Below, piece by piece: positions 31,294 through 38,833 of a stretch of 64,000 nt of DNA (position 1 is the stretch's first letter; every line of letters starts with the position of its first letter). The stretch covers positions 652,769 through 716,768 of the forward strand of contig NZ_WXYO01000002.1 in assembly GCF_009901585.1 (NCBI RefSeq), given 5' to 3'. The notes below the pieces were generated by a model. It was not told where the DNA came from, ran no database searches, and saw nothing but the letters and a program-made list of their open reading frames with translations. A program made the position numbers and the translations under genes. Source of the stretch: Poritiphilus flavus. Its GTDB lineage: Bacteria > Bacteroidota > Bacteroidia > Flavobacteriales > Flavobacteriaceae.

Positions 31294-32657
31294 TTTTCCT
31301 TGCGTTTTCTCATCTTATTGTACAATGTCTGCCTGGTGATACCCAACTGTTCTGCGGCAGCGCTATAGTTTCCGTCATGCTGTTCCAGTGCATGGGAAAT
31401 CATTTGTTGCTCCATTTCATCCAGGGTCTTTGGAGAAGTATCCGGCAGTGCTCCGATCTTGGCCTGTAAAATGAAATCTGTGGGTTTTAGTACATTGCCC
31501 TCATTGAGGATAACGGCCCGCTCCATGGTGTGCTGTAACTCGCGGATGTTGCCCGGCCAATTGTATTGCATCAGCTTTTCCTGGGCTGCCTGGTTTATTC
31601 GTAAACCGGCCTTGTCGTATTTCTGGGTGAAGCGCTTCAAAAAGAAATCCGCCAGCAATAGAATATCCTCCCCGCGCTCTCTCAGCGGTGGTACTTCAAT
31701 GTGGATGGTGTTTATACGATAGAGCAGGTCTTCACGAAAAAGTCCTTCCGACACCATTTTTTCCAGGTTGCAGTTTGTGGCGCAGATCAGACGGATGTCC
31801 ACTGGAACCGCCTGATTGGATCCTACCCTTACCACGGCCTTGTTCTGTATGGCAGAAAGCAGTTTTGATTGCGCCTGTAATGAAAGGTTTCCCATTTCAT
31901 CCAGGAATAAACTCCCCTCATTGGCTGCTTCAAACTTACCCATTCGGTTTTCCTTGGCATCTGTAAAGGCACCTTTCATATGCCCGAAGAGTTCGCTCTC
32001 CAGCAGGTTTTCCGAAATAGAGCCCATATCCACACCTATAAAAACTTCATTTTTTCTTTTTGAAGTTCGATGGAGTTCCCTCGCGATTAGTTCTTTACCA
32101 GTTCCGTTTTCCCCGGTGATCAACACATTAACATCGGTCTTACCCACCTTGCGTACCAGGTTTAGTACATTGAGGATGGCCCTGGAGTTGCCGATGATAT
32201 AATTTCGGTCTTCATTGATCAGCTGTTTCAGGCCGGAATGTTTCTTCTTTAATCTCGATATCTCTTTTTTGGATTGCCGAAGCTGAAAGGCGGATTTTAC
32301 CGTGGCCATCAGCTTGTCATTATTCCAGGGTTTGAGAATAAAATCCGCGGCACCTTCCTTCAGGGCCTCTACCGCCAGATCCACAGCTCCGTAAGCCGTC
32401 ATCATGATCACAGACGTATTCGGGGTCTTTTTGCGGATCTCTTTAAGCCAGAATAAACCTTCATTTCCCGTATTGACACCAGCCGAAAAATTCATGTCCA
32501 GCAGAACCAGATCCACCTCATTTAGTTGTGGGTAGGAACTTAGCTGGTTTGGATTGGAAAGGGTTTCTACCTGGCTGAACTCAAACTGCAGCAGGATTTC
32601 AAGCGCGCTGAGCACGCTTTTATTATCGTCTACCACTAAGATTCTGGCGTTGACCAT
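31290..32657 (-). CDS. NtrC-type sigma-54-dependent response regulator
   Basis: 455 residues. The receiver domain has D10/D11 and phospho-acceptor D54 (LVLLDMNF). The AAA+ domain has Walker A GENGTGKE (182-189), the sigma-54 contact loop GAFTDA (229-234, canonical GAFTGA; the essential threonine is retained), Walker B SLFLDE (249-254), and an arginine-finger segment YRINTIHIEVPPLRERGEDI. The C-terminal Fis-type helix-turn-helix is GNYSAAAEQLGITRQTLYNKM (about 430-450). It therefore activates sigma-54 promoters; a good candidate lies 161-176 bp away at the head of the divergent tolC-like operon. Confidence 0.94.
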   Translation of the reverse strand: MVNARILVVDDNKSVLSALEILLQFEFSQVETLSNPNQLSSYPQLNEVDLVLLDMNFSAGVNTGNEGLFWLKEIRKKTPNTSVIMMTAYGAVDLAVEALKEGAADFILKPWNNDKLMATVKSAFQLRQSKKEISRLKKKHSGLKQLINEDRNYIIGNSRAILNVLNLVRKVGKTDVNVLITGENGTGKELIARELHRTSKRKNEVFIGVDMGSISENLLESELFGHMKGAFTDAKENRMGKFEAANEGSLFLDEMGNLSLQAQSKLLSAIQNKAVVRVGSNQAVPVDIRLICATNCNLEKMVSEGLFREDLLYRINTIHIEVPPLRERGEDILLLADFFLKRFTQKYDKAGLRINQAAQEKLMQYNWPGNIRELQHTMERAVILNEGNVLKPTDFILQAKIGALPDTSPKTLDEMEQQMISHALEQHDGNYSAAAEQLGITRQTLYNKMRKRKEK

Positions 32658-32716
32658 GGTTAGTTTAAAAGAATCAGCTTAAAGCTACGAATTGGATTTG
32701 AATGAAATTGGCCTCT

Positions 32717-32753
32717 GTAAAATATTTTGACATATTTTGTACAATATTTTTAC
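32717..32753. promoter_or_regulatory. Imperfect dyad, candidate enhancer site for the NtrC-type regulator
   Basis: GTAAAATATTTTGACA (32717-32732) and TGTACAATATTTTTAC (32738-32753) are imperfect inverted repeats (11 of 16 positions without gaps) with a central TTGTACAA palindrome. It lies about 65-100 bp upstream of the sigma-54 promoter candidate, the usual distance of an enhancer for this regulator class. Confidence 0.4.
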
Positions 32754-32817
32754 AAGATGTAAAACTTTTTTTTGAACCATAAGTTATATGTATTTGTAAA
32801 TCAATCAATTAAAATCA

Positions 32818-32833
32818 TGGCACAGCAATGGCA
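32818..32833 (+). promoter_or_regulatory. Candidate sigma-54 promoter of the efflux operon
   Basis: TGGCAC-AGCAA-TGGCA. The invariant GG (32819-32820) and GC (32831-32832) have the required 10-bp spacing; only the first G after TGGCAC and one T of the -12 box differ from TGGCACG-N4-TTGCW. Transcription would begin near 32843-32845, about 18 bases before the TTG start of the tolC-like gene. It stands next to a divergent NtrC-type regulator gene. Confidence 0.65.
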
Positions 32834-32861
32834 TATAACATGGCACACCAAATGATGAATT

Positions 32862-34199
32862 TTGAAACAATTGCTCTACATACTGATTTTCCTGATCTGT
32901 TCCGCAAGTTTTGCGCAGCAAAAATGGACACTCGACGATTGTGTCGCCTATGCCCTGAAACACAATCTGCAACTAAATGATTTTGAGTATTCCCAGGAAT
33001 CTGGTAAAGAAACTTACAGACAATCTATCCGTAATCTTTTGCCCAGTGTTTCCGGAAACGCGGATTACAGCATACGCTTTGGTAGGTCTGTTGACCCGAA
33101 TGACAACAGTATTGTCAATACGGATTTCTTCTCGAACAATTATTCCATTGAAGGTTCAGTAGGTTTGTTTCAGGGATTTCAGCGGATCAATTCCCTGAAG
33201 GCTTCCAAATTCATATATAACGCTACAAAACAAGAAACCCTTCAGCAAAAGTATCTTCTTGCTTTTAGGGTAATGGCGGCCTTCTACGACATTCAATTCT
33301 TTGAAGGCTTATTGGAAATTTCCAGGGAACAGCTACAGGTATCACAGACCAACTACGAGTTGGTAGAAAAACAAATATCCCTTGGATTGATGGCAGGCGC
33401 GGACCTTTACGAAGCGGAATCCGCCTTATTAACGGACAAGTTAAATGTTACCCAAAGCGAAAATCAGCTTGCTGCAGCCAAACTGGTACTCATCCAGGAA
33501 ATGAATCTTGAGGGTGAAACGGATATTTCAGTGATCGCGGATCTCAAAAGCAAAAGTCAGGCCATCGATACTTTAGAGGTTGAATCTGATATCATCTTTG
33601 ACAAGGCTATGGAATTCATCCCTATAATCAAAGCCCAGGAACTGCGAACCAAAGCCGCCAAAAAAAGTGTGGCAGCCGCAAGGGGTACCTATTATCCTTC
33701 ATTGACCCTGTTTGGCGGTTATGGAACCGGTTACTTTGAGACGATCACGGATACTTTAGGAACCACTATCCCATTCAGGGACCAGTTTCGCGATAATACT
33801 TTTCAATTTGTAGGAGTGTCACTGTCCGTCCCCTTGTACACCAGAGGCGCCACACGCTCTCAGGTAAAGCAGCAGAAAATTGCTCTTATGCGGGAACAAA
33901 ATAACCTGGAGATCCAGGAGCAGGTACTCTATCAGACCATACAACAGCTGGTACAAGAGTACAACGCGCTGGAAGCAGAGACTGCTCAAAGTGAGAAACA
34001 AGCAAAGTCGCAGGAATTGGCCTTCCAGATCGCGCAGAAACGATACGAGAAAGGATTGATCAACGCCATAGAACTCATAACGGCAAAAAATCTGTTCGCA
34101 ACAGCACAGAACCAGAACCTGCAGGCGCGTTTACGCCTGGAAGTAAATAAGAGTACCCTGGAGTTCTACAGCGGCATTCAGGTCTTTAACATTAACTAG
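32862..34199 (+). CDS. TolC-like outer-membrane efflux channel
   Basis: 445 residues starting at a TTG (32862); no in-frame ATG exists nearby, and this start gives a signal peptide (MKQLLYILIFLICSASFAQ) followed directly by WTLDDCVAYALKHNLQLNDFEY, the usual opening of the mature protein. The two outer-membrane efflux protein repeats with long helices are visible (EALLEISREQLQVSQTNYELV-type helices and SLSVPLYTRGATRSQVKQQKIAL). It forms a trimeric duct through the outer membrane for a tripartite exporter together with the adaptor and ATPase/permease encoded next. It is the first gene of the long operon and lies 18 bp downstream of the expected sigma-54 start point. Confidence 0.92.
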   Translation: MKQLLYILIFLICSASFAQQKWTLDDCVAYALKHNLQLNDFEYSQESGKETYRQSIRNLLPSVSGNADYSIRFGRSVDPNDNSIVNTDFFSNNYSIEGSVGLFQGFQRINSLKASKFIYNATKQETLQQKYLLAFRVMAAFYDIQFFEGLLEISREQLQVSQTNYELVEKQISLGLMAGADLYEAESALLTDKLNVTQSENQLAAAKLVLIQEMNLEGETDISVIADLKSKSQAIDTLEVESDIIFDKAMEFIPIIKAQELRTKAAKKSVAAARGTYYPSLTLFGGYGTGYFETITDTLGTTIPFRDQFRDNTFQFVGVSLSVPLYTRGATRSQVKQQKIALMREQNNLEIQEQVLYQTIQQLVQEYNALEAETAQSEKQAKSQELAFQIAQKRYEKGLINAIELITAKNLFATAQNQNLQARLRLEVNKSTLEFYSGIQVFNIN

Positions 34200-34213
34200 A
34201 GAAAGCAAAAGCA

Positions 34214-35464
34214 ATGGATATACAATTAGAAAAAAAGAAAGGCCTTAGACCAAAGCACTACGCCTATATCGGTGCTGGCTTGCTCATTCTTTTTGTGGGA
34301 TGGAAGTTGATTTCCGGAAGTTCTCTCAGCACTTTTAGAACCGACAAGGAAAGACTGTCTATAGCCCAGGTAACCGAGGGTAAATTCGATGATTTCATCA
34401 CCATCAATGGCTATGTTGCTCCAATAGCGACCATTTATATGGACGCCTATGAAGGTGGTAGGGTATCCGAAAAACTGATCGAAGAGGGTGCCATGGTGAA
34501 AAAGGGCGATATCATTTTGAAACTTGAAAATATGGGCCTTTACGAGCAGATCCTACAGAGTGAAAGTAATCTGGCACTAAAACAAAACGACCTCAGGTCT
34601 ACAAGACTCAACTTTGATTCCAGACAGGTTGAAGGCAGAAGAAATCTGGCTACAGCCCAATACGACCTTCAGCGCGCAAAAAGGAATTACGACCAGAATC
34701 AGGCCTTGTACCAGGACGAATTGATCTCCAGCGAAGTTTATCTCACATCCAAAGAAAATTACGAACTCGCTCAGAAGCAGTACGAGATCGTCAAACTCCA
34801 GACAGAACAGGACGATGCCCTCCGTAAAACCTCTCTGGCAGGACTGGATACGGATCTGCAGCGCATGCGCAAAACGCTTTCAATGGTTTACGAACGACTG
34901 GATCACCTGAATGTTCGGGCACCGGCAGACGGACAACTCGGTTTTCTGGATGCTGAAATAGGGCAGAGCATCGCCCAGGGACAAAGGATGGGCCAGGTTA
35001 ACGTGCTCACCGATTACAAAATTGAAGCAGACATTGACGAACACTATATAGACCGGGTAAAAAGAGACCTGGTAGCCACCCTGGAACGGAATGAGAACGA
35101 ATACCCTCTACGTGTGAGGAAGGTATATCCCGAGGTAAGGAACGGGAGATTCAGGGTAGATCTGGTCTTTACAGCAGACAAGCCCGTAACCATTCGGTCT
35201 GGACAGAGTTATAATATTAAACTCCAATTGGGAGAATCTAACGATGCGCTATTGGTTCCGAAAGGAAGCTTTTTCCAAAGCACCGGTGGTCAGTGGATCT
35301 TCGTAGTGGACGCGGCAGGCAATGAAGCACTGAAAAGACCGATCCGCATAGGAAAACAAAACTCCAGGTTTTATGAAGTACTGGAGGGGTTAGAGCCGGG
35401 AGAACAGGTCATTACCAGTAACTACGACAGTTTTGGTGATGCAGAAAGAATTGTATTAAAATAA
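34214..35464 (+). CDS. MacA/HlyD-type periplasmic adaptor protein
   Basis: 416 residues. One N-terminal membrane helix (about 17-34) anchors it; then come a first biotinyl-lipoyl-like segment (AYEGGRVSEKLIEEGAMVKKGDIIL), a long coiled coil (about 115-225), the returning half (LNVRAPADGQLGFLDAEIGQ), a beta-barrel domain, and a C-terminal domain (VLEGLEPGEQVITSNYD). It bridges inner-membrane permease and TolC-like channel. The gene is 14 bp after the channel gene and 63 bp before the ATPase gene. Confidence 0.92.
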   Translation: MDIQLEKKKGLRPKHYAYIGAGLLILFVGWKLISGSSLSTFRTDKERLSIAQVTEGKFDDFITINGYVAPIATIYMDAYEGGRVSEKLIEEGAMVKKGDIILKLENMGLYEQILQSESNLALKQNDLRSTRLNFDSRQVEGRRNLATAQYDLQRAKRNYDQNQALYQDELISSEVYLTSKENYELAQKQYEIVKLQTEQDDALRKTSLAGLDTDLQRMRKTLSMVYERLDHLNVRAPADGQLGFLDAEIGQSIAQGQRMGQVNVLTDYKIEADIDEHYIDRVKRDLVATLERNENEYPLRVRKVYPEVRNGRFRVDLVFTADKPVTIRSGQSYNIKLQLGESNDALLVPKGSFFQSTGGQWIFVVDAAGNEALKRPIRIGKQNSRFYEVLEGLEPGEQVITSNYDSFGDAERIVLK

Positions 35465-35527
35465 AAAAAGTGTAACAAATCGGGGAAAAAGCCTATCGCT
35501 ATTATACCAGAGGAAAACAATCAAAAA

Positions 35528-36223
35528 ATGATACAGATAAAGGACCTAAAAAAGAGTTTTAGAACGGAAGAAGTAGAAACACTTGCCCTTAATAAGGTAA
35601 ACCTTACCGTAGAGGAGGGAGAGTTTGTGGCTATCATGGGGCCATCCGGTTGCGGAAAATCCACCCTTTTGAACATTATTGGAATGTTGGATAATCCGAC
35701 TGAGGGGAGCTATCAGTTTGCCGGGCACGAGGTGAGTGGACTAAAGGAAAGACACCGTACTCAATTGCGTAAGGGGAACCTGGGGTTTGTATTTCAGAGC
35801 TTCAATCTCATTGACGAACTCACGGTTTACGAAAACGTGGAACTTCCGCTGATCTATCTAAAAATGAGCAAATCTGAACGCAAAGAGAAGGTAAAGACCG
35901 TATTGGAGCGTATGAAGATTGCCCATAGGGAAAAACACTTCCCTCAACAGCTATCCGGGGGTCAGCAACAGCGGGTAGCCATTTCAAGGGCTGTAGTGAC
36001 TACTCCAAAACTTATCCTTGCAGATGAGCCTACAGGAAACCTGGATTCCAAAAACGGGATAGAAGTTATGAATCTCCTTACAGAACTAAATCAGGAGGGA
36101 ACCACCATTATTATGGTAACACACTCAGACCGCGATTCCAACTACGCCCACAGGGTAGTCAATCTATTTGACGGTCAGATCGTGACAGAAAGCAAAAACA
36201 AACCTTTAAAGGCCACCGTCTAG
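35528..36223 (+). CDS. MacB/LolD-type ABC transporter ATPase 1
   Basis: 231 residues. Walker A GPSGCGKST (38-46), Q-loop Q90 in FVFQSFN, signature LSGGQQQR (142-149), Walker B LILADEP (162-168) with catalytic E167, and the H-loop in VTHSDRDSNYAHRVVNLFDG. This belongs to the group of stand-alone ATPases that pair with FtsX-type mechanotransmission permeases rather than with substrate-channel permeases. It is the only ATPase gene before the eleven-permease array, so it is expected to drive several of them. Its relative at 63677 lies on the other side of the array. Confidence 0.95.
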   Translation: MIQIKDLKKSFRTEEVETLALNKVNLTVEEGEFVAIMGPSGCGKSTLLNIIGMLDNPTEGSYQFAGHEVSGLKERHRTQLRKGNLGFVFQSFNLIDELTVYENVELPLIYLKMSKSERKEKVKTVLERMKIAHREKHFPQQLSGGQQQRVAISRAVVTTPKLILADEPTGNLDSKNGIEVMNLLTELNQEGTTIIMVTHSDRDSNYAHRVVNLFDGQIVTESKNKPLKATV

Positions 36224-36247
36224 GGGCCAATATAATCTATCATCATC

Positions 36248-36352
36248 ATGATAAAGATTGGAGACCATGCCGAAGTCGGCTGTTGTATTAGCGCTTCCGA
36301 TAGTCCAAAGGCAATCACCTTTGAGGAGGCATTCATACAGAGAACACCATAG
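36248..36352 (+). CDS. Possible 34-codon leader frame before the permease array
   Basis: An ATG-to-TAG frame (MIKIGDHAEVGCCISASDSP, then KAITFEEAFIQRTP) fills most of the 150-bp gap between ATPase 1 and permease 1, the longest gap in the operon before the second ATPase. No family is recognised. It may be a small protein, a translated leader or chance. Confidence 0.25.
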   Translation: MIKIGDHAEVGCCISASDSPKAITFEEAFIQRTP

Positions 36353-36353
36353 A

Positions 36354-36376
36354 TCATCAAAAAACGAACAGTCATG
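36354..36376 (+). repeat. Permease leader motif, copy 1
   Basis: TCATCAAAAAACGAACAGTC immediately before the ATG of permease 1. The same AAAAAACGNNNNNTC-ATG pattern recurs before other permease genes at 38813, 41245, 56314 and, degenerated, at 61163. Confidence 0.6.
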
Positions 36377-38806
36377 TTTAAAAATCAACTTAAAATAGCA
36401 TGGAGAAATCTCACTAAGAACAGACTGCAGACCATCATCAACCTCCTGGGACTTACCGTAGGAACTGTAAGTTGCCTGGTAATTCTCCTCTACGTATTCG
36501 ACCAAATGGGCTACGATGAGCACCATGTAGAGGCCGAATCCATATACAGGGTAAAGACTTTCATCGATGGAGCTAGCCTGGGCACCGAAGACATCAATTC
36601 CGCAAATTCATCACCACCTATAGCTTTTGCCCTTAAGGAAGACTTTCCGGAGATTGAAGAAGCCTGCCGGGTGGTCCTCGTGGATAACTTCAATGTAGAC
36701 CTCATAAGTTCAACTGAAAGTGAAGACAGCTTTTTTGAATCCAGGGCCTATCTGGCGGATTCCACTTTTTTCAAGATCTTCAATTACAAATTCATAGCCG
36801 GAGACCCTAAAACTGCGCTGAATGAACCTAGCACTCTGGTACTCTCTTCTGCTCTTGCTAAAAAAATGTTTGGCAACGAAAACGCTGTTGGTAAGAGTGT
36901 TGAAATATCCGGTTACAGTGGAGATCCCACGCCACTGGTCGTAACAGGCGTTTACGATGAGACCTTTGGGAAATCCCATCTGAAGCCCAATTATGTCATT
37001 AGCATGAACAATCCGGGATTGGGAGCTTTTGTGCGGTCTTACAACAATTTTGCTTACAATAATTTCGTCAGAGCCTATGTAAAATTGGTGCCAGGAACCA
37101 ACGCGGCTGCACTGCAGCAAAAATTTCCGGAATTTTTGAGGTCCAGGGGAGGATCCGACCTCGATGCCGTTAATATGAAAAAAGAACTTTCGCTACAGCC
37201 GGTGAAAGATATCCACTTATATTCCAAAGGTATTGAAGGGCAATTGGACCGGGTTTCGGATATACAGTATTTGTACTTACTGCTTACCCTTGCTTTCTTC
37301 ATTCAGTTGGTGGCTTGCATAAACTTTGTGAATCTAAGTACCGCGAGGGCGAACAAAAGGGCCAAAGAGATTGGTGTCCGAAAGGTAGTGGGAGCCGATA
37401 AGGGATCTTTGGTATTTCAGTTTTTAGGGGAGTCCTTATTACTATCCGTGTTCTCCGTCTTGATAAGTCTTCCTATAGTCCTTTTACTACTACCTTATAT
37501 AAATGATCTTGCTCAGAGCAACCTGGCATATCCGGATCTGTTCAATGGGAATATTGTCTTTTCCCTGCTGGCTTTGGGAACACTGACCGGACTCCTTGCG
37601 GGAATTTATCCCGCATTGGTTTTATCTTCCATAAAGCCGATTGTCGTACTCAAAAGCGTAATAAACCTGAAATCCGGAAGTGGCAACTTAAGAAGGGCAC
37701 TTGTGGTATTCCAATTCATTATTTCCATTGGCTTAATCACAACCGTTATCATAGTTTTCCAGCAATTCAACTATACCCAGCGAAAAAACCTGGGATTCCA
37801 GAAAGACGATCTAATTTCGGTCCAGCTCAATACCCAGCAGGGAAGAACAAGCTTTGAGGCTCTCAAAACCCAGGTAAGGGAGATTCCCGGGGTAAGTCAG
37901 ATAGCCGGTACCTGGTTTTCCCCATCCGAACAAGTTGTAAATGATATGGGTCTTTACCTTCCCGGAAAGAATCCGGAAAACCGTACGCTTGTCAAAATAA
38001 ACTGGGTAGGGGACAATTATCTCGAGACCATGGGAATCCCATTGTTACAGGGGAGAACCTTAAAGGAAATTGATTCTAATCAGGTTATAGTAAATCAAGC
38101 AACACTAAAGGCTTTCAATATCAGTGAAGAGAAAGCCTTGAGTTCCAGGCTGCTGTATACCGATAATGAAGAAACTTCGGAATTCGAAATTGTCGGGGTT
38201 ACCGGCGACTACCATTTTGCCTCTTTAAAAGAACCTATTGAACCCATCATGCTCTTTAGTCTTAATGAACCAAGAAGGATGGTAGTGCGCATGAATGCTG
38301 CGGATTATGGGTCAATCGTTGGGCAATTGGAAAGTATTTGGGAATCTACCGTTACTTCATCTCCCTTTGTACATTCCTTTGTGGATAGGGATGTGGAGCA
38401 GATGTATGAGGAAGAAAAACGGATTGGAGAGATCGCCGTGCTTTTTACCATACTTGCCATCCTCATTAGCTGCCTGGGTCTGTTTGGGCTGATATCATAT
38501 ATCGCGGAACAGAAAAAGAAGGAGATCGGCATTCGAAAGGTTCTGGGAGCCAGTATAGATGCTGTAGTAAGAATGCTTACCACAGATTTTGTCAAGCTTA
38601 TTCTTATTGCCTTTGTGATCGCTTCGCCCTTGGTATATTTTCTTATGCAAAGCTGGTTACAGGATTTCGCCTATAAGATCGAGATCAGTTGGTGGGTTTT
38701 TGTATTGGCCGGAAGTATTACTTTATTGATTGCTTTGCTTACAGTTGGTTTTCAGTCGATTAAATCGGCTATGGTAAACCCTGCAAAGAGTTTGAGAACG
38801 GAATAG
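36374..38806 (+). CDS. FtsX/MacB-type permease 1 of 11
   Basis: 810 residues, the longest member of the array. The layout is the double FtsX-like form: membrane helix 1 (about 20-44), first periplasmic MacB_PCD domain (45-295), three helices (from about 298, LTLAFFIQLVACINFVNLST), helix 5 (about 440-465, LVVFQFIISIGLITTVIIVF), second periplasmic domain (470-675), and three closing helices. Coupling loops for the ATPase are AKEIGVRKVVGA and KKEIGIRKVLGAS (about 716). It ends in NPAKSLRTE. These permeases do not transport through their membrane helices; they pass ATPase motion to the periplasm, as in MacB or LolCDE. It begins 150 bp after ATPase 1. Confidence 0.92.
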   Translation: MFKNQLKIAWRNLTKNRLQTIINLLGLTVGTVSCLVILLYVFDQMGYDEHHVEAESIYRVKTFIDGASLGTEDINSANSSPPIAFALKEDFPEIEEACRVVLVDNFNVDLISSTESEDSFFESRAYLADSTFFKIFNYKFIAGDPKTALNEPSTLVLSSALAKKMFGNENAVGKSVEISGYSGDPTPLVVTGVYDETFGKSHLKPNYVISMNNPGLGAFVRSYNNFAYNNFVRAYVKLVPGTNAAALQQKFPEFLRSRGGSDLDAVNMKKELSLQPVKDIHLYSKGIEGQLDRVSDIQYLYLLLTLAFFIQLVACINFVNLSTARANKRAKEIGVRKVVGADKGSLVFQFLGESLLLSVFSVLISLPIVLLLLPYINDLAQSNLAYPDLFNGNIVFSLLALGTLTGLLAGIYPALVLSSIKPIVVLKSVINLKSGSGNLRRALVVFQFIISIGLITTVIIVFQQFNYTQRKNLGFQKDDLISVQLNTQQGRTSFEALKTQVREIPGVSQIAGTWFSPSEQVVNDMGLYLPGKNPENRTLVKINWVGDNYLETMGIPLLQGRTLKEIDSNQVIVNQATLKAFNISEEKALSSRLLYTDNEETSEFEIVGVTGDYHFASLKEPIEPIMLFSLNEPRRMVVRMNAADYGSIVGQLESIWESTVTSSPFVHSFVDRDVEQMYEEEKRIGEIAVLFTILAILISCLGLFGLISYIAEQKKKEIGIRKVLGASIDAVVRMLTTDFVKLILIAFVIASPLVYFLMQSWLQDFAYKIEISWWVFVLAGSITLLIALLTVGFQSIKSAMVNPAKSLRTE

Positions 38807-38812
38807 ATCATC

Positions 38813-38833
38813 TTTAAAAAACGAATAATCATG
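38813..38833 (+). repeat. Permease leader motif, copy 2
   Basis: TTTAAAAAACGAATAATC directly before the ATG of permease 2, matching the core of copy 1 with one exchange block. Confidence 0.6.

Noticed and set aside
31290-32657. GAFTDA instead of GAFTGA as a sign that the NtrC-type regulator cannot use sigma-54
   Set aside because: The essential threonine and phenylalanine are kept and the aspartate variant is frequent in related regulators, as far as I recall; the adjacent promoter candidate also fits sigma-54.
32841-32856. Second TGGCAC 23 bp after the sigma-54 promoter candidate
   Set aside because: No GC at the -12 distance (ATGAT stands there), so it lacks the essential second box.
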